Shown in pieces: positions 11,580-22,987 of a DNA stretch of 64,000 bases (its first letter is position 1; each line of letters opens with the position of its first letter). The stretch lies in NCBI GenBank assembly GCA_029961685.1, contig JARWKL010000003.1:11503657-11567656 (forward strand), read 5' to 3'. The DNA comes from Aristolochia californica (Eukaryota > Streptophyta > Magnoliopsida > Piperales > Aristolochiaceae). The notes beneath the pieces were generated by a model. That model did no database searches. It saw only the letters and a list, made by a program, of their open reading frames with translations, and was not told where the DNA came from. The position numbers and the translations under genes are program-made.

Positions 11580-12555
11580 TTCTAAATCGAAGTCATAATC
11601 ATTGTCTTCTTCTTGGGAAAAACATTGAAGTGTCTGAGTACCCGTGGATCCAAATTTGCTAGAGATTTTTTAATCTTGTCTTATATATCCTTTGTCTTTC
11701 AGATATTCTTCAAAATATTCTTTCATCATCTTTTTTATTTCTTATGGGTCTGTCTGTTTGTCTTTGTTCTTTTCTTCTAACATTTTTGGCAAATGTCCAG
11801 CCTTAAACGGATTTGATTTGTCTTTACCAGCTACCGTTTGAGTTGGACTAGCTAGTGAATAACCCTCAGTAATAGGTATCTGAGTAGAGAAAGTACCTGT
11901 TAACCTTGCCTTTAGTTGTCGATTTTCTTCTTCTATTTCCCCAATATATTCTTTCTGAAAGCCATTCTTTTCTTGGAGTAGCCGTCTTTTTGCATTAAGT
12001 CTCCGTATGGTCTTGGATAAAGTCTCACAGTGATCACAAAAAATAATTCTTCTAGTGTCTTTGGCAACTCCATAAGACACTTGGTCTTCTCTCATGAATC
12101 TCAAGGAAAAACCTATGTAATAATTTGCTCCTATAGTTAGCTTAGCAGCTTCTAAGGCTTCTTGTAAATTATAAAATCCTTTATAAATATGTCTTTGAAA
12201 ATCTTGAATACTTTTTACTACTTCTGTCTAGGAATGGAAAACTCTCGGAGTTTTACCTTTGAAAACTACATAAAAATGAATGCTTTTCTTCTTTTGAACA
12301 AAATATTCTGAAAGACTATTAATACTTGCTAAGAAATACTTTTTATCTTTAGGAATTCTTTGGTAAGATAACCAAAGATTGTCTAATAAGCATTGCTCTT
12401 CTTTAGTAACTTTAATACTTGGTAAAGTCTTGAAAGTAATATTTGATATGGGGAAAACTAATAATTTTTTATTACCAAATTGTAAAAATTCTTGTCCCTA
12501 ATTATTGAATCTGGAAGAGGATGGTCTGGATGAATTCTGATCTAGAAGTTTCATC
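11580..12555 (-). pseudogene. Caulimovirid transactivator/viroplasmin-like ORF, broken, copy A
   Basis: This ORF lies immediately downstream of the pol stop. Reading the minus strand from about 12,550, the N-terminal part runs to a viroplasmin-type motif FYVVFKGKTP (near 12,280), followed by KGFYNLQEALEA. This is the fold that caulimovirus P6 proteins share with the N-terminal domain of some RNases H1. P6 drives reinitiation on viral polycistronic RNA and forms viroplasms. A TAG stop falls inside the domain near 12,231, another near 12,497 and a further one near 11,742. The later part (12,104-11,742) has a coiled-coil segment rich in E, K, R and L, and the C-terminus is acidic. The copy-B relative is at 44,391-45,361. 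Confidence 0.7.
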
Positions 12556-12558
12556 TGT

Positions 12559-14900
12559 TCAAGGATTAGCAAGAGGGGTATCAAAGAATCTTCTACTTAA
12601 AATATCTGCAAGACCATTATTTTTACCATTTATATGCTCAAATTCTATTTTATAACCATTTCCTGTAATTATGTCTACTAAATTTAACCACCTTCTTCTG
12701 CTGATTTTATTTTCTTTACTTCTTTGGAAATATTTTACAATTGCCTCGCAATCAGTCCTTAGAGTAAATTCTTGTTTATGGATAACAAAAAGGCGAAAAG
12801 CTTCTAGGGAATATATAATGGCTAAAATTTCTGAGTCAATACTACTCATATTACCTTTTTCTTTGATTTTGCCACTAGCATAACTACAAATCCTTTCTTC
12901 TTCTCTATCACTATATTTGTGTGGTTTGGCTATGAGAACTCCACCCCATCCTATATTACTGCCGTCAATTTCTATGATAAGGTAATCTGAGTCAAGGGGC
13001 ATTTGTAATTTTGATAGACTATTGACTTTCTCTTTTACTTTTTTGACCAAATTTGTATCCTCTTGGTTAAAGAATTTTTCTCCAGAAGGAGAAGTTTTGG
13101 CATACAAGGGTCCTATAATACGTCCAATGTATTTTATAAAGGGTCTAGCATAATTTACTAATATTAAAAACCTTTTTAATTATTTTGTGTTTGATAAGTC
13201 ATCGGGCATTTCTAAGATTTTCTTGGATATATGGTCTTGTAGTTCTATTTGGTCGTTGCCAATGTTAACTCCGAGAAATTTTATGTATTCTTTGAATAGT
13301 TCTATTTTCTTTTTACTAATTATAATTCCTTCTTTCATGAATTCTGCTAAGACTAATTGAAGGTGACCTATGTGTTCTTCTATTGTTTTGCTAAAGATTA
13401 AGATGTCGTCTATATATACTAATACGAAAGTATCATATTTTTTGAATATGTTATCCATTTTTCTTTGGAAATGGCAGGAGTATTTTTTAAATCGAAAGGC
13501 AATACTAACCATTCAAAATGTCTTTATGGACAAGCGAAAGCAGTCCATTCTATACTATCTGGGTGCATTTTTACTTGCCAGAATCCTAACTTACAATCAA
13601 ACTTACTAAATATTTTCTTATCTTGAATCCTATTAATTAATCGTGACTTATTAGGAATATTATAACTATCAGTTACTGTGTTGTCATTAAGTCTTTTATA
13701 GTTAATGACCATTCTGGATTTTCCCCTAACTTGTTCACTATGTTTTCTTACAATAAAAGTTGCTGACCTGTGTGGGCTGATTGATTTTCTAATTATCCCT
13801 AAATTTAAGAGTTTTGTAATATGTTCTTTAAAATCTTCTTTGTCTATATTTGTAGCTTCAATATTAGCTGTTTTTACTATATAATCGGGATTTAGTAATT
13901 CTAGTCTTCCTTGAATATGGTTATTGTCCCAATGTTTCAAAGGGTTTTCTCCGAAATATTCTAGCTTATCTAGCTTGTCTATGATTTGTTGAAGATGTAT
14001 TTTTATCTTTGTGGGTTACATTAATAATTTCTAGGTATAATTTCTCTATATTTAAGTATGAGAATTCTTCTTCTAAGACATGTTCTAACCAATCCTCAAA
14101 ATCTTCATCTTCAATCTTAAGATCTTCCTACATTTCTTGTAGGTTTGTAATGGAGGGATTCTGATAAGCTTGTCCTAGTTGGATAGGGACGTTTACTAAA
14201 TCTTCTTCTATTGGGTCTGTAGGGTCTGCTAAATTTTGGTGAGGATCTGTGGAGAGAGCAGTGTTGTCTTCATAACAAAGTAGCTTATTATCTAGTTTGG
14301 TAATGGTACTTCCTATTTGGTTTTCTACGTCTATTAGTATAGGATAAAGATGGCTTCCTTCTTATGCTAAGGAGTGGCTGGTTATTTTTTACAGCTGTTG
14401 GGGATTTTGCATGGACAGGAGGTGCTAAGGGTACCACCACGCTCCGTTGCAGAAGTAGAGATAACAGTAGGGGAATAGGTGGTATAAACAGGAATAGTAT
14501 GGTAATTTTTGGAAAAATGGAGAAAGTCTCTAGAGATAGTAAGGGAACCATTGTTATGGAGGATGAAATTGAGGCCTAAGATAAAATCTAATTTTTAACT
14601 TAATATCTCTAATCTAGGTGAGAGGAAGAGTATAAGGATTGGAGTAAGAAGAGCAGTTGGTAAGGAATTGGATTTTGGCAGTATTGATATAGGTAGTATA
14701 AGGAGTATAGGTACCGTCAACTTGTTGGCTCATGACTTGTTTTGTGGTTTTCTTATGATATCTGGAAGGGACTAATCTCTAATGAATTACTAGGGCATCT
14801 AGAGTAATAGTGTATTTATCTGGAAATATAAGTTGGGCTCTGACTATAATGCTAGAAATGGTTTTATACTGATTACAGACATAAGAAGTTTCGGGGTCTG
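12559..14900 (-). pseudogene. Caulimovirid pol: aspartic protease, RT and RNase H, broken, copy A
   Basis: Segments in order on the minus strand are as follows. Protease remnant (about 14,850-14,400): the catalytic Asp-Thr/Ser-Gly site is removed by a small deletion, although downstream KKTTKQVMSQQVDGTYTPY-like sequence persists. RT N-terminal part (13,940-13,524): GKSRMVINYKRLN and FSKFDCKLGFWQVKMHP. RT palm (13,512-13,180): the YIDDIL active-site motif. RNase H (13,107-12,559): acidic residues in IEIDGSN, SSIDSEI, RTDCEAI and NGLADILSRR. The protein would copy viral RNA into DNA in the cytoplasm. Frames are broken between each segment, so nothing full-length can be made. Confidence 0.85.
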
Positions 14901-15059
14901 GTTCGGATAGATTATGTACATAGGAGGTCTCTGATTCATCTAAGCCTATAGTAATGCCTTCATAAGATTCTTGCTCTAAAGTATCTAATCTATGTTTTAA
15001 TAGACTAATTTCAGCTTCACAGTTATCTATTTTTCGAGATAGAATTTCTGATTTAGTGG

Positions 15060-16540
15060 TACTGATTCTATTTTGTATAGTAGAATCATCTGGTTAAAAT
15101 CCTAAGATCCTTAAGCATGGAATACAGGCTTCGATAAAACATTGGTACATTTTGCTCTATTCTTTTTACTAGGGTACCAATTGCATTTAAAGCAAGGGTT
15201 ACTGTCAAGTCCTATTTGTCAGGACCAAGTATGTTGGCATTCTAGATTAACATCCATGAAGTCAAATAAGGATTCAGTAGTAAGATCTTGAATTAAATCC
15301 TCATTTGAATCTGATTTTTCTTGTAGCACAGTTTCTATACTTACAATACTATACATTGATTCTGTATCTTATATATATTCGTCTACTTCTATTAGGTCTT
15401 GTTGAACATTTTCTACTAAAGATGACCTTCTAGAATTAATATTTTACCTTTTTGGGCAGGTATTTGCTAGATGCTCTGGTTGTCCACATATATAGCAAGA
15501 AAGTTTATTTTTCTAAGTTCATTTTGGATTAAATCTTCGTACATGTCTATCCCTATTTAAATATGGTTTTCTACTTTTTGATCTTCGGATAAAATATCCT
15601 TTTTTTATAAAGTTTTTTATGTTTTCTAGGTTTATCATCTGAATCTTTAAGGCCATAGGCTTGAGTAGTATATATCTTTTTACAAAAACCAAAATCATCT
15701 CCTCTAAGTTGTCTTTGTATTTGGATGTCAGTACATTTTTCTTGTAAGATTGTAATTATGAATTCGGTTCTTTGTCCAATGGAATATATATATATATGAC
15801 CATGCTTATTTCCTTCTAAAATCTGCCATTTTTCATGGATTTTGTTTCCTAATCCTCTTGGAAGTTTACGAAATAATTTTGTACCTACGTCTTTATTAAA
15901 AGTATTACATGAAACACAAGTGTAGTAGAAATAGTCTTATAAGAATTTTTTAACATATTTATAATTATAAAGACTGAGTTGTTCTAGGTAAACAACTGCA
16001 TCTTCCTGGAGAGTTACAAATCCTGAATTAGGATCATCTCCTGTTACTAAATGGTAAATCTTATTTACAAAATTATAAGGGTTTGATCCTAAACTCATTA
16101 GATTTCCAAATTCTTCTTGATTTTATCTTTTATAACTTTCCCATAAGGCTTTTACACTTTCACCTAGAATAGTTTCTAAATATCTATACATTTCTTCAGG
16201 ATCATGGGCTTGGAAATTTTGGATATAGTTTGAAACTACTTGGTTTTTCCAGACATCTAATGTTTCCATTCTTGTGTATCATGAGCTGATAGATTGAGAA
16301 TTTTTCCTTTTCCCATCTCTTAAAATTTGATGGGTTTTTCTAATTCTCTGTTTTTTCCTTTTGGTTTTACTTTATAAGGAAAGTCTACAAGTTGAGTGTA
16401 AGGAAATATCGGCATGTTTCTTGAAGTGTATACTTCTGGTGTTGGAGTCCTTACGTAGCTACTATTGGCATTCTCACAGAGCTTTCTACATCCATAAAGT
16501 CTTTTAAGCTTGTGGTTTCTTCCCTAAAGTGTTCTGGGTT
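15060..16540 (-). pseudogene. Caulimovirid coat-protein region with CCHC zinc knuckle, broken, copy A
   Basis: On the minus strand a CCHC knuckle CYICGQPEHLANTC (near 15,500-15,455) follows a basic stretch and a capsid-like region extending up to about 16,330, where a segment homologous to the copy-B ORF at 53,576-53,797 lies. The knuckle binds RNA in caulimovirid capsids. Several stops interrupt the frame. The copia insertion site of copy B corresponds to the empty TTATT at 15,806-15,810 inside this region. The segment ends at the deletion junction near 16,540. Confidence 0.7.
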
Positions 16541-17606
16541 ATGTTACTACACTAATAAGTGATTTAATGTAGTATAAAATATATTAATAAACTAATTAAT
16601 GAAATACTATATTATATTAATTAATTATTACAATTTATTTTGAAATAATGTAATAACGAGAGAATATAATAAATTAAAAAAATAAATAAAGTAAAAAATA
16701 ACATACGTGAATATATTAAATCAATTAGTTAATTTTTTAAAAACAAAAATAAATATTTTAACATTTAAAATCACTAATTTAATACAATAATAAAAAATAA
16801 AATAAATAAATTATTTTATCAATAACACAATATACATATATATATTTTTTTATGTATTATTAATTAATAAGTTTAATTAACTATAACAATGGGATAATTA
16901 AACCAAAATAATTGATCAAATGTTTAGTTTAACAATATTTTAATTACGACTATTAAATAACTAATTTTAAAAAGTAATTAAAAATAAATATAATGAATAA
17001 ATAAATAATTTTTTTATTAATAACAGGAGTTGGATTTTTTACGTAGCATTAATTAATAATATATTTTTAAAAAATTAAAAATGATTAGTTTGATTAATTA
17101 TTAAAATGGGATAATTAAACCAAAATAATTGATCAAATGCTTTCTTTAACATATTTTAATTACTAGTCTTAAATTTATAATTTAATATAGTAATAAAATT
17201 AATGGATATAATAAATAAATTAATAAATATATTATTTTATTAATAACCTAGGATAGATAATTAATTACATATATATATCTATATATATATATATATGTGT
17301 AATTAAAACTTAAAAAAACATGCTTGAAAATGAACCGAGTTACCCGTAATAGTCCACAATTTACATCATAAAAGTAAAATACATATTCAAAAGCAATAAG
17401 ATACAACCATCGATGATCATTCCACATGCAAGTCGCTATGTCATCTCAAAATTGTGCAGATCTTGTGAATTCCAATGGAAACCCAAATCTTAACCATAAT
17501 GACGTTCATAATTTATCAATGATAAGTCTTGCAAAGTCATAATTAAAAAAAATATCATTAAAATAAAAAACACTGCTCCCAAAGTAGATAGTGTACTTAA
17601 AACTCA

Positions 17607-18620
17607 TTAATATTTTTCACCGGAACAATATTTAAGCCACTGGAGTCGTTCTTCCATTGTTAGCTTCTTAAAAGGGTCTCTCTTAATTTTTGTATCCAAC
17701 CATTTAGGAGCGCGAAACTTCAACTGTATCGGCAGGTCCGGGATTTCCATGAAGGCTTCGAACCAATTTTTTCCAATATTACAATCTTTAGGTTTGATAG
17801 CATCCCTAAACACCACACCGATTTCCTTCATTGCACTAAAGAATATGCAAGTCTCATCAGTAGAGATTTCAGTTCTCTTTTTACGACGAGTCAAAGTTGA
17901 TGGGTTACCACTTCGAGACTAATAAGGTGCCGACTCATTCCTGCGAATGAATGGTGATGGGTTACCACTTCGAGATTAATAAGGTGCCGACTCATTCCTG
18001 CGAATGAATGGTGATGGAGTATCCCTACCTAAATCGACATCCTCGAGTGGGTCCAAGGGTGAGTGTTCTAACTCACACTGGACATCATTGCACATGTCTA
18101 TGCTAGTTTGACTTACTGCCCCATGACTATTGAGTTTCCCACTACCCAAACCAATTTCGCGTAAAGTGGGTGCCCTTCACGTCTATACTTCTCAACATTT
18201 TTATGCTCCTACAAGAAAAAAACATCTTTTAGACCTTTTGCAATAGAGTTCTAGTAATGCGAAAAATATTCAATTATTTTTTGCAGTTCAACATGATTTA
18301 ATGACCTTGATATAGTTTTGTCATACAAAATAACATGCAGTAACTTGCTGTGTGGTTGCATCCCAGTAGAACCCACTAGCGTTGAGATAGCTCGTTACTG
18401 TTTGGTAAGTTTTCTTCCATGATCTTGTTCGATCCTTGAGCTGCTCAACAGTTTTTTTTATTAAATACGTCTTAATTAAACCTCATGCTTCCAAACACCA
18501 TAGGGCAACATGTTCCCCATATTGACCTGCTCAACCAAGAGATCGAACATTTTGCTGCCATCCTCAAAGGTCCAAATGTCATATGATCGAGGAGTTTGCT
18601 GTCTTCTTCCAGCCATTTAT
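17607..18620 (-). pseudogene. Harbinger ORF1 (MYB-like) remnant in H2, copy A
   Basis: The C-terminal exon (17,894-17,607, minus strand) is open for 95 codons from MTRRKKRTEIS and shares with H1 ORF1 the DAIKPKDCNIGKNW and PDLPIQLKF-type blocks, ending in LQWLKY. The N-terminal MYB-like part is traceable at 18,620-18,480 (IWTFED-like region and QVNMGNMLP) but is out of frame. An 18-residue-scale direct repeat (17,893-18,003) duplicates the gggttaccacttcgaga stretch in the linker. Related to H1 ORF1 but clearly a distinct subfamily. Confidence 0.65.
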
Positions 18621-19019
18621 AATCTAAATCCGAGGTAGTCAAACTTTATCAGACAACCTTTTCCTGTCATAGTAAATAGGGACACATGGAAACACAAATA
18701 ACCACTTAAAAAAACCACGTGGTGGATATTTTTGAGCCATCCAAATCTCCTCACCACATGGCAAGATCACTCCATACCACTTCAAAATTATTCAACAACA
18801 TTTTATAACATTTACAAATTAATCAAACTGATTCCATCACAAATGACTAGAACATGCAAAAACACACTCATCAAGTCCAAATTCACCGAACACATTTGGT
18901 AGAGCCCCATATGACTTTCACTACGAACCATACCTCTTCAATGATGGAGGTCGGGTTTCTTTGGCTAATGGACGCCCGTGTAGGCGATTCAGCCTAGTTG
19001 AACTAGACTCAACCCACCC

Positions 19020-19440
19020 AAAAGCCCAATAGCCCCATAAACCCTAAACCCTAAACCTTAGCCCATTAACCCTAAACCCTAAACCCTAACTCCATTAGCC
19101 CCTAAACCCTAAACCCTTAACCCTAACCCTAATTCCAAAACCTAAACCCTGAACTTTTTACACTAAACCCAGTAAATGCCCAAAACCCCAAACCCTAAAC
19201 CCTATAACCCCAAACTCTAAACCCCTAAACCCTACCTTGACCCCGCTTTTTTAAAAAAAAAAAACTCTAACCCTAAATACCATAAACCCTACCTTAACCT
19301 TACTCTAAATACCCTAAACCCTAACCCTAAACCCGAAATTATTCCCTACCTTAACCCTAGCTCTAAATACCCTAAACCAAAAAGAAAAAAGTGAACCCTA
19401 AATACCATAAACCATAACCCTATATCCCAAAATTATGGAA
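19020..19440. repeat. Degenerate telomere-like (AAACCCT)n tract in H2 leader, copy A
   Basis: Dense CCCTAAACC words, including short runs such as aaccctaaaccctaaac near 19,070-19,090, occupy the same position relative to ORF1 as the tract in H1. Confidence 0.85.
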
Positions 19441-19683
19441 AACTAAAATATAAATACAAATACCGCACACAAAAATTAAGATTAAATCAAATACAAAAAT
19501 AAATTAATAAAAAAAATTAGGGTTTAGAGTTACCTTCTGAAATTTTGGGAAAACCGAAACCCAATGTGGAAAGCGAAGCCAAATGGAGAAATCCAGGGAA
19601 ATCGAAGTAGAATCGAAGAAATTGACGCTAAAATGGGGAAATCAAAATCGAAATGGGTTGAATCAAAGGAAATTGGAGGAGTT

Positions 19684-19930
19684 TTAGGGGAAAAGAGAAG
19701 AGCGAGAGGGAGAAGGGAGATGGAGGCCTAGAGAGATAGGGAGTGGAGATGTGAAGATGATGAAGGGAGAAGAGATGAGAAGAAGATGAGAAGGGAGAAG
19801 AGATACGAAGAAGCTGAAGGGAGTTAGAACACGAGAGAAAGAAGAGAGAGAGAAAAAAATTCGAGAGAGGAAGGCCGAGAGGGAGAAGAGAGCACAAATA
19901 AGAAAAAAAAATTCGTCGGGGGAGGAAAAG
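19684..19930. repeat. Purine-rich (GA-type) leader of H2, copy A
   Basis: About 250 bp of GAGA/GAAGA-rich sequence lies between the telomere-like tract and the right terminus. It creates long spurious ORFs on both strands. It is a likely leader or promoter region for the minus-strand ORF1. Confidence 0.7.
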
Positions 19931-20065
19931 ATGCGTCCCGAACGAGGCGTCAAGTGGATGATTCACAAATTTGGGCTGAATCACGATTCCACGATTTTAG
20001 CCTGAGACGATTACCTATATTTTTTCAGATGATGCTAGCGCTGGTGCACCACTAACGGCCTAATT

Positions 20066-20467
20066 TATTGGAAGATGGGCCCAAACCCACACAACCAAGG
20101 AAGGCCCACATATCCAAGTGTATTGGAAGATGGGCCCAAAGTCATAAGACCAAGGATGGCCCACATATCCAAGAGTGTTGAAAGATGGGCCCAAACCCAG
20201 AAGATATGGGACCCACCATGATCACGTGAGGTGGCATAAGAAGTCTAACAGAACCACAATTATTATAGAAACAGGTCTCATAGAGGAGTTTTAGTTTAAA
20301 AATGTTTTAGTCATGTTAATCTTCTATTTATATTGGGTTATTTAATTATGCTAGGACTTGTCTTTAAGTGTTAGAGTTTGGGTGTAATTGGAACAAGGGT
20401 AGTTTAATTTTAATTGGACTCTACTACTTTCCTCTATTATAAATAGAGGTTCATGTACTTTGATTAT
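20066..20467 (+). repeat. Left LTR of the LARD-like element, copy A
   Basis: Three tandem copies of a unit of about 59 bp (ggaagatgggcccaaac ... acatatccaag) form its head. A TATA-like tattataaataga sequence lies near 20,440. Its last roughly 40 bp were displaced by the inversion. Confidence 0.65.
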
Positions 20468-21747
20468 ATATAGAATCAAGTCGAGCCGAGTCAGGTATCA
20501 CCAATAAATGCCACAATTATTATTGCGAGTCAGGATTTTTGGTCTTCAATTTTCTTTCTTGCAAATATTTCTTCATAGATGCAAAAGCTTCATCTTTGTG
20601 CTCCCCCTTTTCTTTAATATTTTTGTTACATTAAAATTACCACAACATATAAAATATCTCTTTCTTGTAATTTTTCTTCTACTTCTCCCCCTCAAGCTGT
20701 GAGGTAATGGCAGTGATCGCAGCTTGAACCAAATAACTTAGATATAGTAATAACAATAACAATAACAATAACATGATAAATCAAAGGAAGATAAGATGAT
20801 GGGTCCATAATGTTCTTTATTCAAATTTTCATCAGGATAACTAATGCTGACAATAGATAGCAATAGAGGAGTCCTTTCATAATAATATCTCAGTCAAAGA
20901 GATACAATAGCAGTAGCAAAAATAGGCCAATACCCAAATAACATGTACCAAACTTGCAGTAGTATAGCAGTAGATAACCGGTAAATAATAAATGTCCTTA
21001 AGAGTAATAAAGACACATGAAATAATTTGGCTTAAATTCGGATTTTTCAATGCAACATGATACCAACACAACCTTTGACTCTTCCAATGCAAATGTAGCC
21101 TTAAATATAGATCATATTGATATTAAACTTTCTCTTAAAAATAGACTTAAAACCTTTTAAGTATAACTTCTCTTCATAAAATATACTTCTATTGAGATAT
21201 ATAATCTGATAGATTTCGGGGTCTATAATATGGTTAAACTTAGTACTCATTTTCCTTTTGTCAGCACCACCATTGACTCTTCCAAGAATAATATCTCCAT
21301 ATAAAAAACTCAAATCGAGAATTCGATAGATAGGTAAGAAAAAAGACTTACATATATCTCTTGTGATATATAATTCTCCATATAAAGTCTCGTTCTTGAT
21401 AGTGTAAAATAGCTCAGAAGTTGAAGCTTTTTGCTATTACTCGTACCTCTTTTGCAATCTGACCTTTGCTGCTTCAAATATCGATTTCTCTTTGTCGATA
21501 ACTCCAATTGGAAAAATATTTTTTCCTTAGAAAGTAGACTCGAATATCTTTCCGTCAATATATAATTTGAAATATAAAAAGCTCAGTATAGAGGTAAAAA
21601 CGTAAAGCAAATAACAGGTATATGGACTAAAAATAAATAAATACGAACCTAAACTACTAGAGATAATAATAAAAAAATGATCACATTACCTCTACGGGTT
21701 GACCAAGTCAACTCATAGAACCTGCTCTAATACCATGTTGAATTTAT
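20468..21747 (-). other. Inverted internal block of the LARD-like element relative to copy B
   Basis: The sequence is the reverse complement of about 62,685-63,620. Matching landmarks include the primer site (21,724-21,735, reverse complement) and the strings caataaatgccacaattatt near 20,502 and ggtggcattta-like sequence near 63,565 on the opposite strand. Copy B keeps the canonical LTR-PBS order, so copy A carries the derived orientation. Confidence 0.8.
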
Positions 21748-22374
21748 TTGAAGTATTTGCAACATATTCCTCGGTCGACATATTATTTTGTGTTGATACT
21801 CGCATCGGATTGTTTCATGGGTCCTTTTACAAGGATTTTTATTATTTTGGTTCGTGATATATGGGCCTAACCCATTTCAGCTACAGCTATTGTCTCTCTT
21901 TAGATGAGACATTATTTTTGAAGAAGTGGTGGCCTCAACATTCTATCTTCCTGTTTACCCATTACCTATTGGTTATTTGACAACCTTACTCTTACCATTA
22001 TTTATTTGACTCTCACATACATCTTTGGGCCAACTTTTTGCGTGTTGCTTCGATTGGGAGTTTAAGTCCATCATGGTTAGGTGTTTTAAGTCCATTGAGA
22101 CTTTTTTTATGTACTCGTGGGTCTTTTATCGCCGTCTTGTGAATGACAGGCATGACCCACTTATCACGTCTTTTATCGCCGTCTTGTGAATGACAGACAT
22201 TTATCACCCATTTCTACCTGTGAGAGTCGGTGCCCGGGTTGAGCTTATTACTACATATATGTTACCTGCCTTAATTGACATTTATTACTCCTACCACTTG
22301 AAAGTCGTTGTCTTGTGGAGAGACACGATGATGGAAGAGTTTTTACTACATTTCTGAGCACTACGTATAGACCC

Positions 22375-22455
22375 ACTACCTGCGAAAGATAGGAGTGCCA
22401 CTACCTGAGAATGATAGGAGTGCCACTACCTGAGAATGATAGGAGTGTGCCCCAC
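22375..22455 (+). repeat. 25-bp tandem repeat, about 2.5 copies
   Basis: ATAGGAGTGCCACTACCTGA is repeated with a period of about 25 bp. It lies in the internal region of the LARD-like element. Confidence 0.7.
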
Positions 22456-22679
22456 ATTTAGCATGGGTTATAAATGGAGTATGGAGCGATATCATACGGC
22501 TTAGAGTGATTTTATTCTCACTTATCTTATGCCAGCTGAGACTCATGGAAAAATGCACTAGTGTGAGAGGGAGTGTTAGAAGATATGGATGACTGCTATT
22601 TTATACGAGAAGATTGTATACATCATTTACAGCAAACTGAGAGTTCATAATGTTCTCTCACCGCTAGCTTGAGGGGGAG

Positions 22680-22987
22680 TGGTAGAAGATGGGCCCAAAC
22701 CCACACGACCAAGGAAAGCCGACATATCCAAGTGTGATAGAAGATGGGCCCAAACCCATAAAACCAAGGAAGACCCATATATCTAAGAGTACTAGAAGAT
22801 GGGCCCAAACCCGTAAGATATGAGACCCACCATTATCACATGAGGTGGCATAAGAAGTCTTATATAATAAAAAGTCTAACAGAACCATAATTAATATAAA
22901 AGAAAGTCTCGTATAGGAGTTTCAGTTTAAAGATATTTTAGTTATATTAATTTTCTATTTATATTAGATTATTTAATTATATTAGAA
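22680..22987 (+). repeat. Right LTR of the LARD-like element, truncated
   Basis: It starts directly after the polypurine tract and follows the left LTR through the triplicated head and the tggcataagaagtct stretch, then breaks off at attagaacg. Confidence 0.65.

Larger units (their letters stand above)
11576..16540 (-). mobile_element. Endogenous caulimovirid (plant pararetrovirus) sequence, copy A, truncated
   Basis: The minus strand carries, 5' to 3', coat-protein, protease, reverse transcriptase, RNase H and transactivator regions, the Caulimoviridae order. There is no LTR. Its distal end abuts the (GA)n of the Harbinger leader. The other end (16,540) is a deletion junction with H2, so the movement-protein part is missing here. 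It is disrupted by many stops and frameshifts. Genus is not assignable by eye; a transactivator ORF next to pol argues against badnaviruses. Confidence 0.85.
16541..20060 (-). mobile_element. PIF/Harbinger-type element H2, copy A (left end deleted, no transposase)
   Basis: It has the same layout as H1 but only ORF1 remnants (17,607-18,620). There is no sign of the DDE transposase. The left part (16,541-17,340) is AT-rich with motifs such as taattaaaccaaaataattgatc shared with H1. The right end reads CACTAACGGCC at 20,060, the inverted counterpart of GGGTGTTAGTG at 58,331 in copy B. The left terminus is lost through the deletion joining 16,540 to H2. It is probably an internally deleted family member mobilised in trans. 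Confidence 0.75.
20066..22987 (+). mobile_element. Non-autonomous LTR retrotransposon (LARD/TRIM-like), copy A, rearranged
   Basis: A left LTR (about 20,066-20,467) and a truncated right LTR (22,680-22,987) share the head ..gaagatgggcccaaac and its triplicated repeat of about 59 bp. A polypurine tract gagggggagt (22,671-22,680) precedes the right LTR. The tRNA-Met primer site is present but inverted (21,724-21,735), because the block 20,468-21,747 is flipped relative to copy B. No gag or pol domain is recognisable. The right LTR stops at about 22,987, about 100-140 bp short of the full length seen at 62,282-62,724. Confidence 0.7.

Noticed and set aside
11180..11662. Open frames over the GA-rich leaders (also 44,020-44,541, 56,712-56,974, 61,268-61,808)
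   Set aside because: They are produced by GA/CT simple repeats that lack stops in several frames on both strands; no domain and no conservation between copies.
19020..19440. A true telomere or chromosome-fusion relic
   Set aside because: The repeats are degenerate, short and occupy the same transposon position in four elements.
22013..22207. Minus-strand ORF of 64 codons
   Set aside because: Composed of a direct repeat of the cgccgtcttgtgaatgac unit inside the LARD-like element.
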